Positions 10,004-18,931 of a DNA stretch of 64,000 bases are shown piece after piece; position 1 is the stretch's first letter; each line of letters opens with the position of its first letter. Below the pieces are notes generated by a model. The model made no database searches and was not told the origin of the DNA. It saw only the letters and a list, made by a program, of their open reading frames with translations. A program made the translations under genes and the position numbers. This stretch comes from Mesonia sp008017825. GTDB lineage: Bacteria > Bacteroidota > Bacteroidia > Flavobacteriales > Flavobacteriaceae. Location: the NCBI RefSeq assembly GCF_008017825.1, contig NZ_VRLS01000043.1:118133-182132 (forward strand). The letters are read 5' to 3'.

Positions 10004-10189
10004 AATTGATTTGGATAAAAAAGTTAGTATTTATTTTATAGATTCTCAAAATTGGGTCGATGTAGACTACGAAGTGCTAAAACAATCTAGATAATTATTT
10101 TCTTAAAAATTAAACCAGACAAATATGATTGATATCTATTTAGCAAGCAAGTAAAAATTTATGAATTTAATCTTTGTGTTTAGAGAGAC

Positions 10190-10693
10190 TCACTTTGTTT
10201 TATTTGTAATGAGAAGTAGAATATAAATAATCGGAATAAGGAAAAAAACAAGTGGTATAAAATTATACCAAAATTTAACTCGCTCCGTATTTTCATTTAC
10301 ATATTGAATAGTCTCCCAAACTAACCAAGTAAAAGTAAATATACTTATTAGCTTTATAATTCTAATTATTTGGGTAGTGATTCTGTATTTGGCAGAAGCA
10401 TTCTCTTCTGTTAAATTGTGTGAATAATTAAAAGTGTGAGGATATTTATTTAAAATTGTTAGAGCTATATATATGATAGTTGAGATAACAGGTAAGCTCA
10501 AAATATTAATTTTACGGCCAAAACTGTCTACATCTCCCGTTATATTATAGTGTATCGGGATGATTTCTGGAAGTTCCCAGTAGGAGACTAGGGTCAATAA
10601 CCAAATCCCGACAATAGAGAGTAAGCAGATAGCTTCAAGCACCCAATCAATTAAAGTTAATTTTAAATTTGCTTTAGGTCTATTTGTTGTCAA
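10190..10693 (-). CDS. DUF1648 (SdpI-like) membrane protein
   Basis: A 167-residue integral membrane protein with about four transmembrane helices. Between the first two helices is the DUF1648 signature LPEIIPIHYNITGDVDSFG. This domain occurs in the SdpI immunity protein and in many uncharacterised membrane proteins. No neighbour suggests a bacteriocin system, so immunity is not claimed. It is a single-gene unit. Confidence 0.75.
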   Translation of the reverse strand: MTTNRPKANLKLTLIDWVLEAICLLSIVGIWLLTLVSYWELPEIIPIHYNITGDVDSFGRKINILSLPVISTIIYIALTILNKYPHTFNYSHNLTEENASAKYRITTQIIRIIKLISIFTFTWLVWETIQYVNENTERVKFWYNFIPLVFFLIPIIYILLLITNKTK

Positions 10694-10735
10694 TTTTTTT
10701 TCTAGAATTAATTTGCTTCAGAATAATCACCTAAT

Positions 10736-10915
10736 CTAATAGTTATTTATATTATTTTCTAAACTTAGAAATTTTCTTAAAAGGTACTTATCATTTTGGA
10801 TGAGTTTTTTAGCTATTTCTACAATTGATTTAGCTTGTTTTATAAAACCATACTCATAATACATGCGAGCTAAGCCACTATAAACAATTCCTTTATCAAC
10901 TTTGTAATCATTTTT
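10736..10915 (-). pseudogene. Remnant of a TPR-like coding sequence
   Basis: A frame open from 10915 to the stop at 10736 encodes about 59 residues that look like a tetratricopeptide helix pair (GLARMYYEYGFIKQAKSIV) ending ENNINNY. There is no ATG at the 5' end; the frame is closed by a TAA at 10916-10918, and the next upstream sequence has no coding look. I read it as the C-terminal leftover of a decayed gene. A chance ORF is possible because it is short. Confidence 0.3.
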
Positions 10916-11333
10916 TTATAAATATGTAAGTGGTAGTAAATAATATAGTATTTAATAACCTAATGAAAGTTAATAGAAATAAGCGAAATTTTGCATAATC
11001 ATCAATAAAGTTAATTTATTTTAAAAATCCACTAATTATAAATAGTAATATTGTTATAATTCCTAAAGAAAGTATAAACTTAAAGTTAAACTACATTGTA
11101 ATTAATTTCTATTATACGAATTGTTAAAATTGTAACTAATTAGGAATAATTAAACAGTTAAAAATAGATTTTTTTTAAATAATTTTGTTTAGTTTACAAC
11201 ACAGAGGTTGATAAGTTAATTAATTTACAACGGTCTAGGTTATGAAAAGTGTTAGTTTAGGAGTGACCAAATTAAGTAGATATAACAGAATTAAAATTTT
11301 CAAAATTTTATAGAATTAAGTGGAGAAACGAGT
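10916..11333. other. Intergenic stretch, no gene seen
   Basis: About 420 bases of very AT-rich sequence with stop codons in all frames. No RNA gene, repeat or convincing promoter was recognised. Confidence 0.6.
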
Positions 11334-11364
11334 ACTTATAGCTTGTTGTTATAAAGCTATGAGT
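11334..11364 (-). terminator. Hairpin after the FG-GAP protein gene
   Basis: An inverted repeat (11334-11344 with 11354-11364, one G-U pair) starts directly beyond the stop codon at 11367 on the minus strand. The T-run after it is weak, so termination efficiency is uncertain. Confidence 0.45.
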
Positions 11365-11366
11365 AT

Positions 11367-12707
11367 TTATTTAATTAAAACTCTCTTTATTATTGTATCT
11401 GTATCTAAATATATATGGAAAAAGTATACTTGGGGTTCCAATTTGATTTTTATATGATTGACTCCTTTATTTACTGGTAAATTCTTAAAAATCATTTGCC
11501 CTTGTGTATTAAATACCGTTAGAATTCCTTTTTGAGGGCTTTCTATAAATAAATCTTCAGTTGATGGATTTGGATAAATTTTTATCAATTCATTATCCAC
11601 TAAATTTTCTTTATTAGACAATGTAGTATTATTTTCCTGTATGGACAGGTCTGCTGACCAAATGATATCGGCTAACCCATCATTATTCATATCGTTAGAT
11701 TCGATTACACTAATAATAGTAGAAGGATCTTGAAAAAGAATAGGCGAACTAAAATTACCAAAACCATCATTAGTATATAAATAAAGATTAAAATTTTTAA
11801 TGATAATAAAATCTAAGTCGTTATCATTATCAAAATCTTCAAAAGTACTTGATCTTATGTTTATAGCTGTAGGATCTATAATCTGAAGATTTGTAAAATT
11901 ACCATTTCCATCGTTTTGCATCCATCTTATACCTGATGAGTTGTTATTCTCACTAAATAAATCTTTATCGCCATCACTGTCAATATCTACTAATCGTACG
12001 AGTAAATTAAAAGTACTGGGTATTTGATTACTTCGTACCATATCATAACTCAATATCCCGTTATTGTTTTTATATACAGAGATATTACTTCCACCTGTAA
12101 TCACATCATTAAAACCATCGGCGTCAATATCATTAATAGTAATATCAAAAAAATCTTCTATCGGTCCTGGTATAGTTTGAGAAGAAAAACTGGCCATTCC
12201 ATTATTGTAGTATACTTTAAAAGTTGTACCTCCAATAGCAACAATATCAAGATCGTTATCATTATCTATATCAGTTACCCCAATATCACTTTCAAAAAAA
12301 TTAAATGTATCGAGTACTTGAGTAGAAAATGATAATGCAGTATTCATATATAGAGTTACAGAATTTGTAGCATCACCAATACTTACTATATCCAACCAGC
12401 TATTATTATCGAAATCTCCTACTGAAATATTAGTAATTTGGCTATTGCCTGTTGTAATTGTAACTTCTGGACCAAAATTGAGCCCTCCTTGATTTAAATA
12501 ATAAGAAATGAGGCTAGTGGCAGAAAACTTTTTAGTGATTATAAGGTCGTTTAAATTATCATTGTTAAGATCGGCTGTAATAATATTAGTTATCGAACCT
12601 GTATTTGATTTAATCAGAAAAGGAGGTGCAAATTGGGAGTATATAGTGGATGGAAGTAGTAAAGTAATACTCACAACTAGATAAGCTGAAATTTTTGATG
12701 CATTCAT
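11367..12707 (-). CDS. FG-GAP/VCBS repeat protein with T9SS sorting domain
   Basis: A secreted 446-residue protein. After the signal peptide come about seven repeats of the FG-GAP/VCBS type, each with a calcium-binding Asp/Asn loop such as DLNNDNLNDLII, DIDNDNDLDIV or DFDNDNDLDFII. These repeats fold into a beta-propeller. The C-terminal 80 residues are a type A T9SS sorting domain (IKIYPNPSTEDLFI, ending IIKRVLIK). No catalytic domain is seen; adhesion or carbohydrate contact are the common roles for such propellers. It is monocistronic. Confidence 0.8.
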   Translation of the reverse strand: MNASKISAYLVVSITLLLPSTIYSQFAPPFLIKSNTGSITNIITADLNNDNLNDLIITKKFSATSLISYYLNQGGLNFGPEVTITTGNSQITNISVGDFDNNSWLDIVSIGDATNSVTLYMNTALSFSTQVLDTFNFFESDIGVTDIDNDNDLDIVAIGGTTFKVYYNNGMASFSSQTIPGPIEDFFDITINDIDADGFNDVITGGSNISVYKNNNGILSYDMVRSNQIPSTFNLLVRLVDIDSDGDKDLFSENNNSSGIRWMQNDGNGNFTNLQIIDPTAINIRSSTFEDFDNDNDLDFIIIKNFNLYLYTNDGFGNFSSPILFQDPSTIISVIESNDMNNDGLADIIWSADLSIQENNTTLSNKENLVDNELIKIYPNPSTEDLFIESPQKGILTVFNTQGQMIFKNLPVNKGVNHIKIKLEPQVYFFHIYLDTDTIIKRVLIK

Positions 12708-13195
12708 TCTTTCAGTTTTATATGTCTTTCAAATCTACACATTAATATCTTAATTCTTTTATAAAAGTATTTTTGTGGATTCTTTCTACTTCGGTTAATT
12801 TCTTCTAAATTTTTATTTGTGCCACTTAATTATTTGGTTTGTATGTATATTTTTTACTTTATGTTTTTAGTATTTATGATGTCCCATACGAGAATTAATC
12901 TTTTAAAAAGTCTACTTCTTCCTTGACCCCTTTTCAGCAATAGCTGCGAGTCAAGATGTCATCAATTATTCAGTAAGAATCTTATATGTGTAATGTTGTC
13001 AATATTTTTTATAGAACTATAATTTCTATTTTTAATAGGGGTACATTAACAAGAGCAAATAATAAAAGTTATTTATTAGCAATCAAAAATTTTACAGAAT
13101 AATAAATTTAGCTTTTAAAGATAATAACTAACTTTATTATTATCAACTTAAGCTTACTTATACAAAGGCAAATATTTAGAGATCTAATAGCATTT
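12708..13195. other. Intergenic stretch, no gene seen
   Basis: About 490 bases between two minus-strand genes. It contains only short hairpins without T-runs. I see no RNA gene, repeat or coding remnant. Confidence 0.55.
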
Positions 13196-13642
13196 TTAAT
13201 GCTCATTAACGTATTTCTTAAGGAATAGCTCCAATTCTGGTACATCGCATTCAAAACCCATATTTTCAGCTTGTTCAATCACTTCTTCACCAGACATATT
13301 CTTTTGACATTCAATATGCATCATCACGAAAGCTCCAGAGCGTTTTCCAGATTTACAATGAACCACTATTGGGGTGGGAAGGCTTTCAAGTTCTTGTCGA
13401 AAATTATCTACCATAGATTGTGAAAGGTTATCCTTAGAAACGCCAAAGTGTTTGTAATTCAGGTTATTATCATTAGCTAAAGTTTCTTCTTTTTTTGAAG
13501 AAACATTTTGTTCTTCGTCTTCAGTCTGTAAATTAATAACAGACTTAAAACCTTTATCAGCAAAAGTTTTAAAGCTGTTTTCATTTGGGTCAAATGTAGC
13601 AACTGATATGTTATCGTTTATTTTTTTTATATTCATTTCCAT
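13196..13642 (-). CDS. DUF442/Blh-type phosphatase-like sulfurtransferase
   Basis: A protein of 148 residues when started at 13642 (MEMNIKKINDNIS); the frame extends further upstream into the previous gene, which I do not accept as coding. It has a tyrosine-phosphatase-like fold with the active-site loop HCKSGKRSG. The spacing is CX4R, as in DUF442 sulfurtransferases, not the CX5R of true phosphatases. In Blh proteins of Xylella and Agrobacterium this domain is fused to a persulfide-dioxygenase domain. Here the neighbouring gene supplies a separate MBL-rhodanese protein, which supports a role in persulfide or sulfide metabolism. The two genes are almost contiguous. Confidence 0.75.
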   Translation of the reverse strand: MEMNIKKINDNISVATFDPNENSFKTFADKGFKSVINLQTEDEEQNVSSKKEETLANDNNLNYKHFGVSKDNLSQSMVDNFRQELESLPTPIVVHCKSGKRSGAFVMMHIECQKNMSGEEVIEQAENMGFECDVPELELFLKKYVNEH

Positions 13643-13647
13643 AATTT

Positions 13648-15048
13648 TTAATTTTTTGATTGATTTTCGATGGGTAAATCTGCCGCATTCCAAGCCATAA
13701 AACTACCTGGAATACTATTTACTTGTTGAAAGCCATTTTTCTTTAAAAGGCTGGCAGCAATACTTGCTCTATAGCCACTAGCACAGTATACCGCAAAATT
13801 CTTTTCTTTATCCAACTTATTGATTTTATCAGATAATTCTCCAAGAAAAATATGTGTGGAATTAGGAATACGACCGTTTTGCCACTCCTTATGCTTACGA
13901 ACATCTAGTGGATGATATTGATTTTTCTGTTGACTGAGTTCAAGCACACTCAGTTGAGGCAATTTTTCAATAGGTTTACCTGCTTCTTGCCAAGAGCGCA
14001 TACCTCCTGCTAAATAGCCTTTAAAATTGGTATGTCCAGTGCGCCACAGAAGATTCACGACTCGTACTAGTTCCTTATCTTCGGGCAGAATTAGTAATAT
14101 AGGTGTCCTAGTGTCCACTAACCAACCAGCCCATACCGATAAGATAGGACGTAGCCCAATATTAAGAGCGCCTTTTATATGTCCGCCTCCAAATGCTAAC
14201 ATATCTCGGGTATCTATAATAATCGTATCCGCTTTAATTTCTTTTTCAAACGCTTGTACACTTAAAGACCTTAATAGAGGCGTATGACCATAAGTTTGGG
14301 GGCCTTTAGCGTTTATTTTTTTCATTTTGGGGTAATGGGTTGGGACAGGAGGAGCATTATCCTGGATGGCCTTTTCAAAATCCTCATAAGACGTAATCTG
14401 CATAAATGGATTATGTTTCTTCTCGTATCCAATAGTGGTATGCATACGATCACCTATATCGGGACCGCAAGCTGAACCAGCTGCATGGCAAGGATAAACG
14501 ATTACTTCATCTCCTAGCTTACAAAACACTTCTCGCATGGTTTTATATAGAGCTTGGGTTAATTCGTCTGTTTTTTCATCACCTAATAAATCTGGTCGCC
14601 CTAGGGAGTCTACGAAAAGTGAATCTCCAGTTATAATACCCCAAGGCTTTTCTCCTTGGGAATTGAATAAGAAATAAGAAAGATGTTCTGGAGTATGACC
14701 AGGTGTATGTTTAGCTTTTAGTTTAATCTTACCAAACTCAAATGTATCTCCATCTTTAACAGGTTCATGAGGAAAATGATAGGTGGCATCACCCTCGGCA
14801 CTTACAAAGATCTTAGCACTTCCTTTACAACGACTTTCCAATTCGCATGCGCCACTCATGAAATCTGCATGGATATGAGTTTCAAAAATATGTGTAATGC
14901 TTACTCTGTATAACCTAGCCTTTTCCAAGTAAATTTCGACATCAGGACGAGGGTCGATAACAGCTGCATAACCTGTGCTTTCGTCACATAAAAAATAGGA
15001 AACTTGGGCAATTCCCTCTGCTAATATAGGTTCGAATCTTAAAGCTAT
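13648..15048 (-). CDS. MBL-fold hydrolase with two rhodanese domains (persulfide dioxygenase-like)
   Basis: The metallo-beta-lactamase domain shows ETHIHADFMSG, HTPGHTPEH and VYPCHAAG metal-ligand motifs, as in ETHE1-like persulfide dioxygenases. Two rhodanese domains follow: the first lacks the active cysteine, the second keeps it in YCASGYRAS. A frame limited to TTG at 14928 would lack the conserved first strands. Upstream codons back to about 15048 encode the expected family N-terminus (FEPILAEGIAQVSYFL), yet that stretch has no ATG, GTG or TTG before the in-frame stop at 15073-15075. I therefore put the start at the ATA at 15048, with low certainty; the true start may be non-canonical or lost. 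Confidence 0.7.
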   Translation of the reverse strand: MALRFEPILAEGIAQVSYFLCDESTGYAAVIDPRPDVEIYLEKARLYRVSITHIFETHIHADFMSGACELESRCKGSAKIFVSAEGDATYHFPHEPVKDGDTFEFGKIKLKAKHTPGHTPEHLSYFLFNSQGEKPWGIITGDSLFVDSLGRPDLLGDEKTDELTQALYKTMREVFCKLGDEVIVYPCHAAGSACGPDIGDRMHTTIGYEKKHNPFMQITSYEDFEKAIQDNAPPVPTHYPKMKKINAKGPQTYGHTPLLRSLSVQAFEKEIKADTIIIDTRDMLAFGGGHIKGALNIGLRPILSVWAGWLVDTRTPILLILPEDKELVRVVNLLWRTGHTNFKGYLAGGMRSWQEAGKPIEKLPQLSVLELSQQKNQYHPLDVRKHKEWQNGRIPNSTHIFLGELSDKINKLDKEKNFAVYCASGYRASIAASLLKKNGFQQVNSIPGSFMAWNAADLPIENQSKN

Positions 15049-15440
15049 AAAATTTTGATATAAAAGATTATACTATCTAAAATAATAGTTTTCCGAGATA
15101 GAGAAAGTTAATGATATCGAAAAGTATATAAATATAACAAGAAGTTAACACCCTCTTTCATAATATGTGAATGTTTTCTGAAAATCGAGAATTATGAAAT
15201 GTTGCTATAAATCATTGTTTTAAAATAACTTGATTCTGAATCAATATTCAGTGATAAGGAGCCTTATTTTTTATCAAGATATTATGACAATGAGAAAAAA
15301 TAGTAAATTCAGTTATAGGATTTGTCATTATAGTTAAATAGCTATAGTAGATAAAGTAGTGTGGTGTTTAAAACTAAACTTAAAATGTGCTAAACAATCA
15401 GGAAACTATTTTGTATTTATATCAATGGTACTATTTCATT
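15049..15440. other. Intergenic stretch with a short palindrome
   Basis: About 390 bases upstream of the MBL-rhodanese gene. The only structure noticed is a near-perfect palindrome at 15230-15244 (seven-base arms TTGATTC/GAATCAA), which could be an operator. No gene is seen. Confidence 0.4.
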
Positions 15441-16172
15441 TTATGATTTGCCAGTAGGCTTTATGGTGAGTTGATTAATATTGGATTGATGAGGTTCGGA
15501 AATAACATATAGAACGGCTCTAGCTATATCTTCGGGATCTAACATAGGCTCATCTCCGCCATAGTCTTTATCACTTAAAAGTTCAGTATCTGTAATGTCC
15601 TCTCTCAGGCCTGTATCTACGGTTCCAGGCTCAATGGAAGTTACTTTAATATTAAAATCTGGAGAAAGTTCCATTCTCATTGCTCGAGAAAGAGCTATGA
15701 TAGCGGCTTTTGAAGCTCCATAGACAGCACCGCCTTTATAAAGTTCTTTTCCGTCAACAGAGGCAATATTTACAATATGTCCCTTTTTTTGCTTTTTCAT
15801 GATAGGAAGTGCTCCGTGTAGAGTTCTTAAGATACCTTTCACATTTACTTCTATTGTATTTAGCCACTCATCTAAGTGAAGATTTTTTAAGTACGTGAGA
15901 GGCATTACTCCAGCCACATTCACTAAAACATCTATGGTCTCGACATTATTTAAAATTGTAGTAAAAGCATCTAAAACGCTTTTGTTATTAGTCACATCCA
16001 TTTCAACTTCGAGGTGATTATTTTTCAGGTCTTCTTTTAATTCTGTTAAAGACTCCTTTCTTCTAGCAGTCAATACTAAAAAACAACCTTCTCTATCAAG
16101 TTTACGAGCTATTGCACTTCCGATTCCTCCATTTGCTCCTGTAATTACGATAACTTTATCATTGATTTTCAT
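15441..16172 (-). CDS. Short-chain dehydrogenase/reductase (SDR)
   Basis: A classical SDR of 243 residues, cytosolic. The cofactor motif TGANGGIGSA is at residues 11-20, an NVAGVMP motif lies near residue 90, the catalytic Ser is in NIASVDG and the Tyr/Lys pair in YGASKAA. An acidic Asp is not seen after the second strand; TARRKE there suggests NADP preference. The substrate cannot be read. It is the last chromosomal protein gene before the tRNA-Leu attachment site. Confidence 0.85.
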   Translation of the reverse strand: MKINDKVIVITGANGGIGSAIARKLDREGCFLVLTARRKESLTELKEDLKNNHLEVEMDVTNNKSVLDAFTTILNNVETIDVLVNVAGVMPLTYLKNLHLDEWLNTIEVNVKGILRTLHGALPIMKKQKKGHIVNIASVDGKELYKGGAVYGASKAAIIALSRAMRMELSPDFNIKVTSIEPGTVDTGLREDITDTELLSDKDYGGDEPMLDPEDIARAVLYVISEPHQSNINQLTIKPTGKS

Positions 16173-16553
16173 ATAAAATGTTTAAATTAATTTTTAAAAT
16201 ACACTATTATTTCATTATGATTAATTACATGTTTTAGCAACTAATTTAAAAAATAAAAAAATTAATAGAAAATTCTTGAAAAGATTAGTATTGAGTTTAA
16301 ATGCAATTACTCAAATATATAAATAAATGACTTTTTTTTAATAAGGGAGATAGGATGTATTAATCCCAATAAAACACTTAGCGTTTAATAGATACTTCGT
16401 AAATACTGAAATTCCAATTGAAATTTTCATTCAAACAATTGAACACTAAAGGGGTAATTTTGATATATCAATTCTTTTTTTTCTAAAATAATTATATCTA
16501 GAAGAAATATAAAGGTGGGATTTTTTTGAGAAAAAGCTTGAGAGTATAATAAT
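16173..16553. other. Intergenic stretch before the attachment site
   Basis: About 380 AT-rich bases upstream of the SDR gene. Small ORFs run through the tRNA remnant and are not credible. No other feature is seen. Confidence 0.5.
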
Positions 16554-16587
16554 AAAAAAAACCTTCTCAAATTGAGAAGGTTTTTTT
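16554..16587. terminator. Bidirectional terminator beside the tRNA remnant
   Basis: A perfect 10-base stem (16561-16570 with 16572-16581, one-base loop) is flanked by seven A on the left and seven T on the right. On the minus strand it follows directly after the tRNA 3' end, so it was probably the terminator of the original tRNA-Leu gene. Confidence 0.85.
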
Positions 16588-16588
16588 G

Positions 16589-16645
16589 TACGGGCGGAGA
16601 GACTCGAACTCTCACACCTCGCGGCACTAGATCCTAAGTCTAGCG
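16589..16645 (-). pseudogene. 3' fragment of tRNA-Leu (UAA): element attachment site
   Basis: Read on the minus strand this holds the anticodon arm (CTAGACTTAGGATCTAG, anticodon TAA), variable arm, T arm (GAGAGTTCGAGTCTCTC) and 3' acceptor strand (CGCCCGT plus discriminator A). The sequence 5' of it has no matching acceptor strand (ACGGGCG expected) and no complete D arm, so it cannot fold as a whole tRNA. This is the copy left when an element recombines into the 3' half of tRNA-Leu. The intact gene should lie at the other element end, beyond base 64000. Confidence 0.8.
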
Positions 16646-16744
16646 TATATTGCACCAAATTGAAACAAAGTCATTCATTTTCAATTGATTATACGATTCT
16701 ACATTTTCTTTAATATCATCTAATATCAATTGATTTCAACATTT

Positions 16745-16851
16745 GTTGTACCTATGTTGTACCTGAAAAGAACAATAATTTCGTATCTTTATGGTGTACT
16801 TAGGTAAAGGAATACATTCAAAATGGAATGTTGTACCTATGTTGTACCTGA
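16745..16851. repeat. Direct repeats upstream of the integrase
   Basis: An identical 22-base unit occurs at 16745-16766 and 16830-16851, 85 bases apart. Each unit itself contains GTTGTACCT twice, spaced 11 bases (about one helical turn). A related CTGTACCT lies just after the integrase stop, near 18113. The position between att site and integrase gene fits arm-type recombinase sites or an autoregulatory site. Confidence 0.65.
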
Positions 16852-16881
16852 TTTGACTTTCGTACTCAAAACAGGTCAATT

Positions 16882-18096
16882 ATGTCATCAAACGCAAAGA
16901 TAGTTCTACGTAAAAAACCAAACAGTAAAGGGCTTTACCCATTAGCTGTTCGAATTACAAAAAATCGTCGTTCAACATATCAATATATAGGTCATTATAT
17001 TGACATAGAGGATTGGGACGAAAAAAATATTCGAGTAAGAAAGTCTAATTCAAATGCTGATAGTTTAAACAAGTTGCTATCACAGGAACTCTCGAACGCC
17101 AATAAAGCACTTATTGACTTACAATCCGAGCATAAAGATGCATCTGCCAACCAAATCAAAAAAGAGATATATGCCTCGGGAAACTCTGCTACCTTTTTTG
17201 AACTAGCACAAGAGCATCTGGACGAATTGGAAATCGCCGAAAAATTAAACCGCTTATCTACGGATAGTGCTTTGGTTAGCTATATCATAAAGTTTAATAA
17301 ATCAAAACAGTTGGCTTTTCAGGAAATTAACGAACGCTTCCTAAAAAAGCTGATGATATATTTGAAAGCCAAACACGAACTTTCAGAAACATCAGTAATG
17401 AACATCTTAGTCCTCATTAGGTTGTTGTTCAACAGAGCTATTAAGCTCAAAATAGTTAGTAGGGAATTATATCCTTTTGGTGGTGACAAGATTAAAATTA
17501 AGTTTCCTGAGACTACAAAAATAGGGTTGAATATTATTGAGGTAAGAGCTATTGAAGCTTTAGATAATCTAACCTGTAATGAAATCCATACAAGGAATGT
17601 TTGGCTTTTCAGTTTCTATTTTGCAGGAATGCGGGTTACAGATGTACTCTGGACAAAGTGGTCAGACATATACGACAATAGGCTTCATTATAGAATGAAT
17701 AAAAACTCAAAACTACTGTCCTTAAAAATTCCAGATAAGGTTCTAAGTATTTTAGATTTCTACAGAGATGATAAAAAACACGCTACCGATTTTGTTTTTC
17801 CTGAATTGAAAAAGGCCAATCTGGATGATGCAAAAGACATTTATAATAAAAGAAAAACGGCAACCAAAAAATTTAACGATAACTTAAAATCCATTGCCAA
17901 AAAAGCAAAAATAGACAAGAAGATTACAATGCACATTGCCAGACATACTTTTGGCAATATTGCCGGTGATTCTATTCATCCTTTAATGTTACAAAAACTA
18001 TATAGGCATAGTGACTTGAAAACTACACTGAATTATCAGGCAAATTTTATCCATAAAGAAGCAGATGATGCTTTAGATAGCGTTGTTAACTTTTGA
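16882..18096 (+). CDS. int: Tyrosine recombinase/integrase
   Basis: A site-specific integrase of 404 residues, the typical length for Bacteroidota tRNA-targeting integrases. An N-terminal arm-type DNA-binding region and a SAM-like core-binding domain (about 115-210) precede the catalytic domain. Catalytic residues can be seen: Arg in AGMRVTDV (about 250), HIAR box (His351, Arg354), His in YRHSDLK (about 376) and the nucleophile Tyr385 in LNYQANF. It reads away from the tRNA-Leu fragment into the element and is the probable enzyme for integration and excision at that site. All catalytic residues are present, so it appears functional. Confidence 0.9.
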   Translation: MSSNAKIVLRKKPNSKGLYPLAVRITKNRRSTYQYIGHYIDIEDWDEKNIRVRKSNSNADSLNKLLSQELSNANKALIDLQSEHKDASANQIKKEIYASGNSATFFELAQEHLDELEIAEKLNRLSTDSALVSYIIKFNKSKQLAFQEINERFLKKLMIYLKAKHELSETSVMNILVLIRLLFNRAIKLKIVSRELYPFGGDKIKIKFPETTKIGLNIIEVRAIEALDNLTCNEIHTRNVWLFSFYFAGMRVTDVLWTKWSDIYDNRLHYRMNKNSKLLSLKIPDKVLSILDFYRDDKKHATDFVFPELKKANLDDAKDIYNKRKTATKKFNDNLKSIAKKAKIDKKITMHIARHTFGNIAGDSIHPLMLQKLYRHSDLKTTLNYQANFIHKEADDALDSVVNF

Positions 18097-18131
18097 ATTG
18101 TCCTACAGCAAACTGTACCTCTTAAGGTGTA

Positions 18132-18917
18132 CTATACTTCAATTGAACCTATAAGTTTCTGATTAAAACATTTAACCAACATCTTGTATAATTCGGGATG
18201 TTTCTTTTTAAGCAAGTCTGGACGTTCAAAAAAATACTCTGAAGCAACGGCAAAGAATTCAGCTTGATTGGTGCCACCATATTTTCGGATATCAGGATGG
18301 TTATCATTTATCGCTTCCATTTCTTTATGGATTAAGTTTAACCAAGGTATGGCATATTGATGTTCCAATAATCGCTCTGGCACACCGTCTGTTCTATCGT
18401 CCAACTTATCTATAAGGTGCACAAATTCGTGTATGCCAGTATTGCTTTTATCGGTTGTATTTTTAAAGCCGTGGTACAATACTTTCTTGGAAAGTATCAT
18501 CTGTTTCTCGAACCTTCCATTTCCAACTATTCCACCAATATTCCGTGAGTTATCCTTACTGCTAAATTGCATATCCTCATTAAAATTATCAGGATATAAA
18601 AGGATACCACTTAAATTTGTGTAGTGCCATTCCTTGAAGCCAAAAACTGGAATGACGGCACTTGCTGCAATTAAAACCTTATCCAACTCTTCCAGTTCAA
18701 ACTGTACAGCATCGATATAGACCTCACTTAAAAATAGCATCATTTTTTGCTGAAAAATTAGCTGTGCGTCTTTTGATAGATTTCTATAAAACAGCACATT
18801 ATCCGTCAATAATTTATGCCAATGTTCTGGAAATGGCTTTACACTATGACGTTTTGCTTTTCTGTAAAAATGAACAGCAAAAAGAACAATCACAACCGAA
18901 ATTAAGATATAAGCCAT
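18132..18917 (-). CDS. MtfA-like zinc peptidase (M90 family)
   Basis: A 261-residue protein with one N-terminal membrane helix and a cytosolic M90 domain. The zinc-binding helix is IHEFVHLIDKLD near residue 161, and the family segment IPVFGFKEWHYTN lies upstream of it. MtfA in E. coli binds the Mlc repressor and has aminopeptidase activity; no Mlc-like partner is visible here. It is convergent with the integrase and at the tail of a minus-strand metal-resistance run, 14 bases after the HMA gene, so it may be cotranscribed with it. Confidence 0.8.
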   Translation of the reverse strand: MAYILISVVIVLFAVHFYRKAKRHSVKPFPEHWHKLLTDNVLFYRNLSKDAQLIFQQKMMLFLSEVYIDAVQFELEELDKVLIAASAVIPVFGFKEWHYTNLSGILLYPDNFNEDMQFSSKDNSRNIGGIVGNGRFEKQMILSKKVLYHGFKNTTDKSNTGIHEFVHLIDKLDDRTDGVPERLLEHQYAIPWLNLIHKEMEAINDNHPDIRKYGGTNQAEFFAVASEYFFERPDLLKKKHPELYKMLVKCFNQKLIGSIEV

Positions 18918-18931
18918 ATTAAAAAAACGTA

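Noticed and set aside
12024..12332. Plus-strand ORF of 102 residues
   Set aside because: It lies antisense within the FG-GAP gene, whose repeats explain the open frame; composition is not protein-like.
13189..13203. Hairpin AGCATT/AATGCT as terminator of the DUF442 gene
   Set aside because: No T-run follows on the minus strand and the stem is only six bases.
15230..15244. Palindrome TTGATTC/GAATCAA as a firm operator
   Set aside because: Seven-base arms in AT-rich DNA can occur by chance and no regulator gene is adjacent; listed only within the intergenic entry.
16427..16658. Two overlapping minus-strand ORFs of 66 and 70 residues
   Set aside because: They run through the terminator and the tRNA-Leu remnant and have no coding character.
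16589..16671. A complete tRNA-Leu gene
   Set aside because: No 5' acceptor strand pairing with CGCCCGT and no complete D arm upstream of the anticodon arm; only the 3' part is present.
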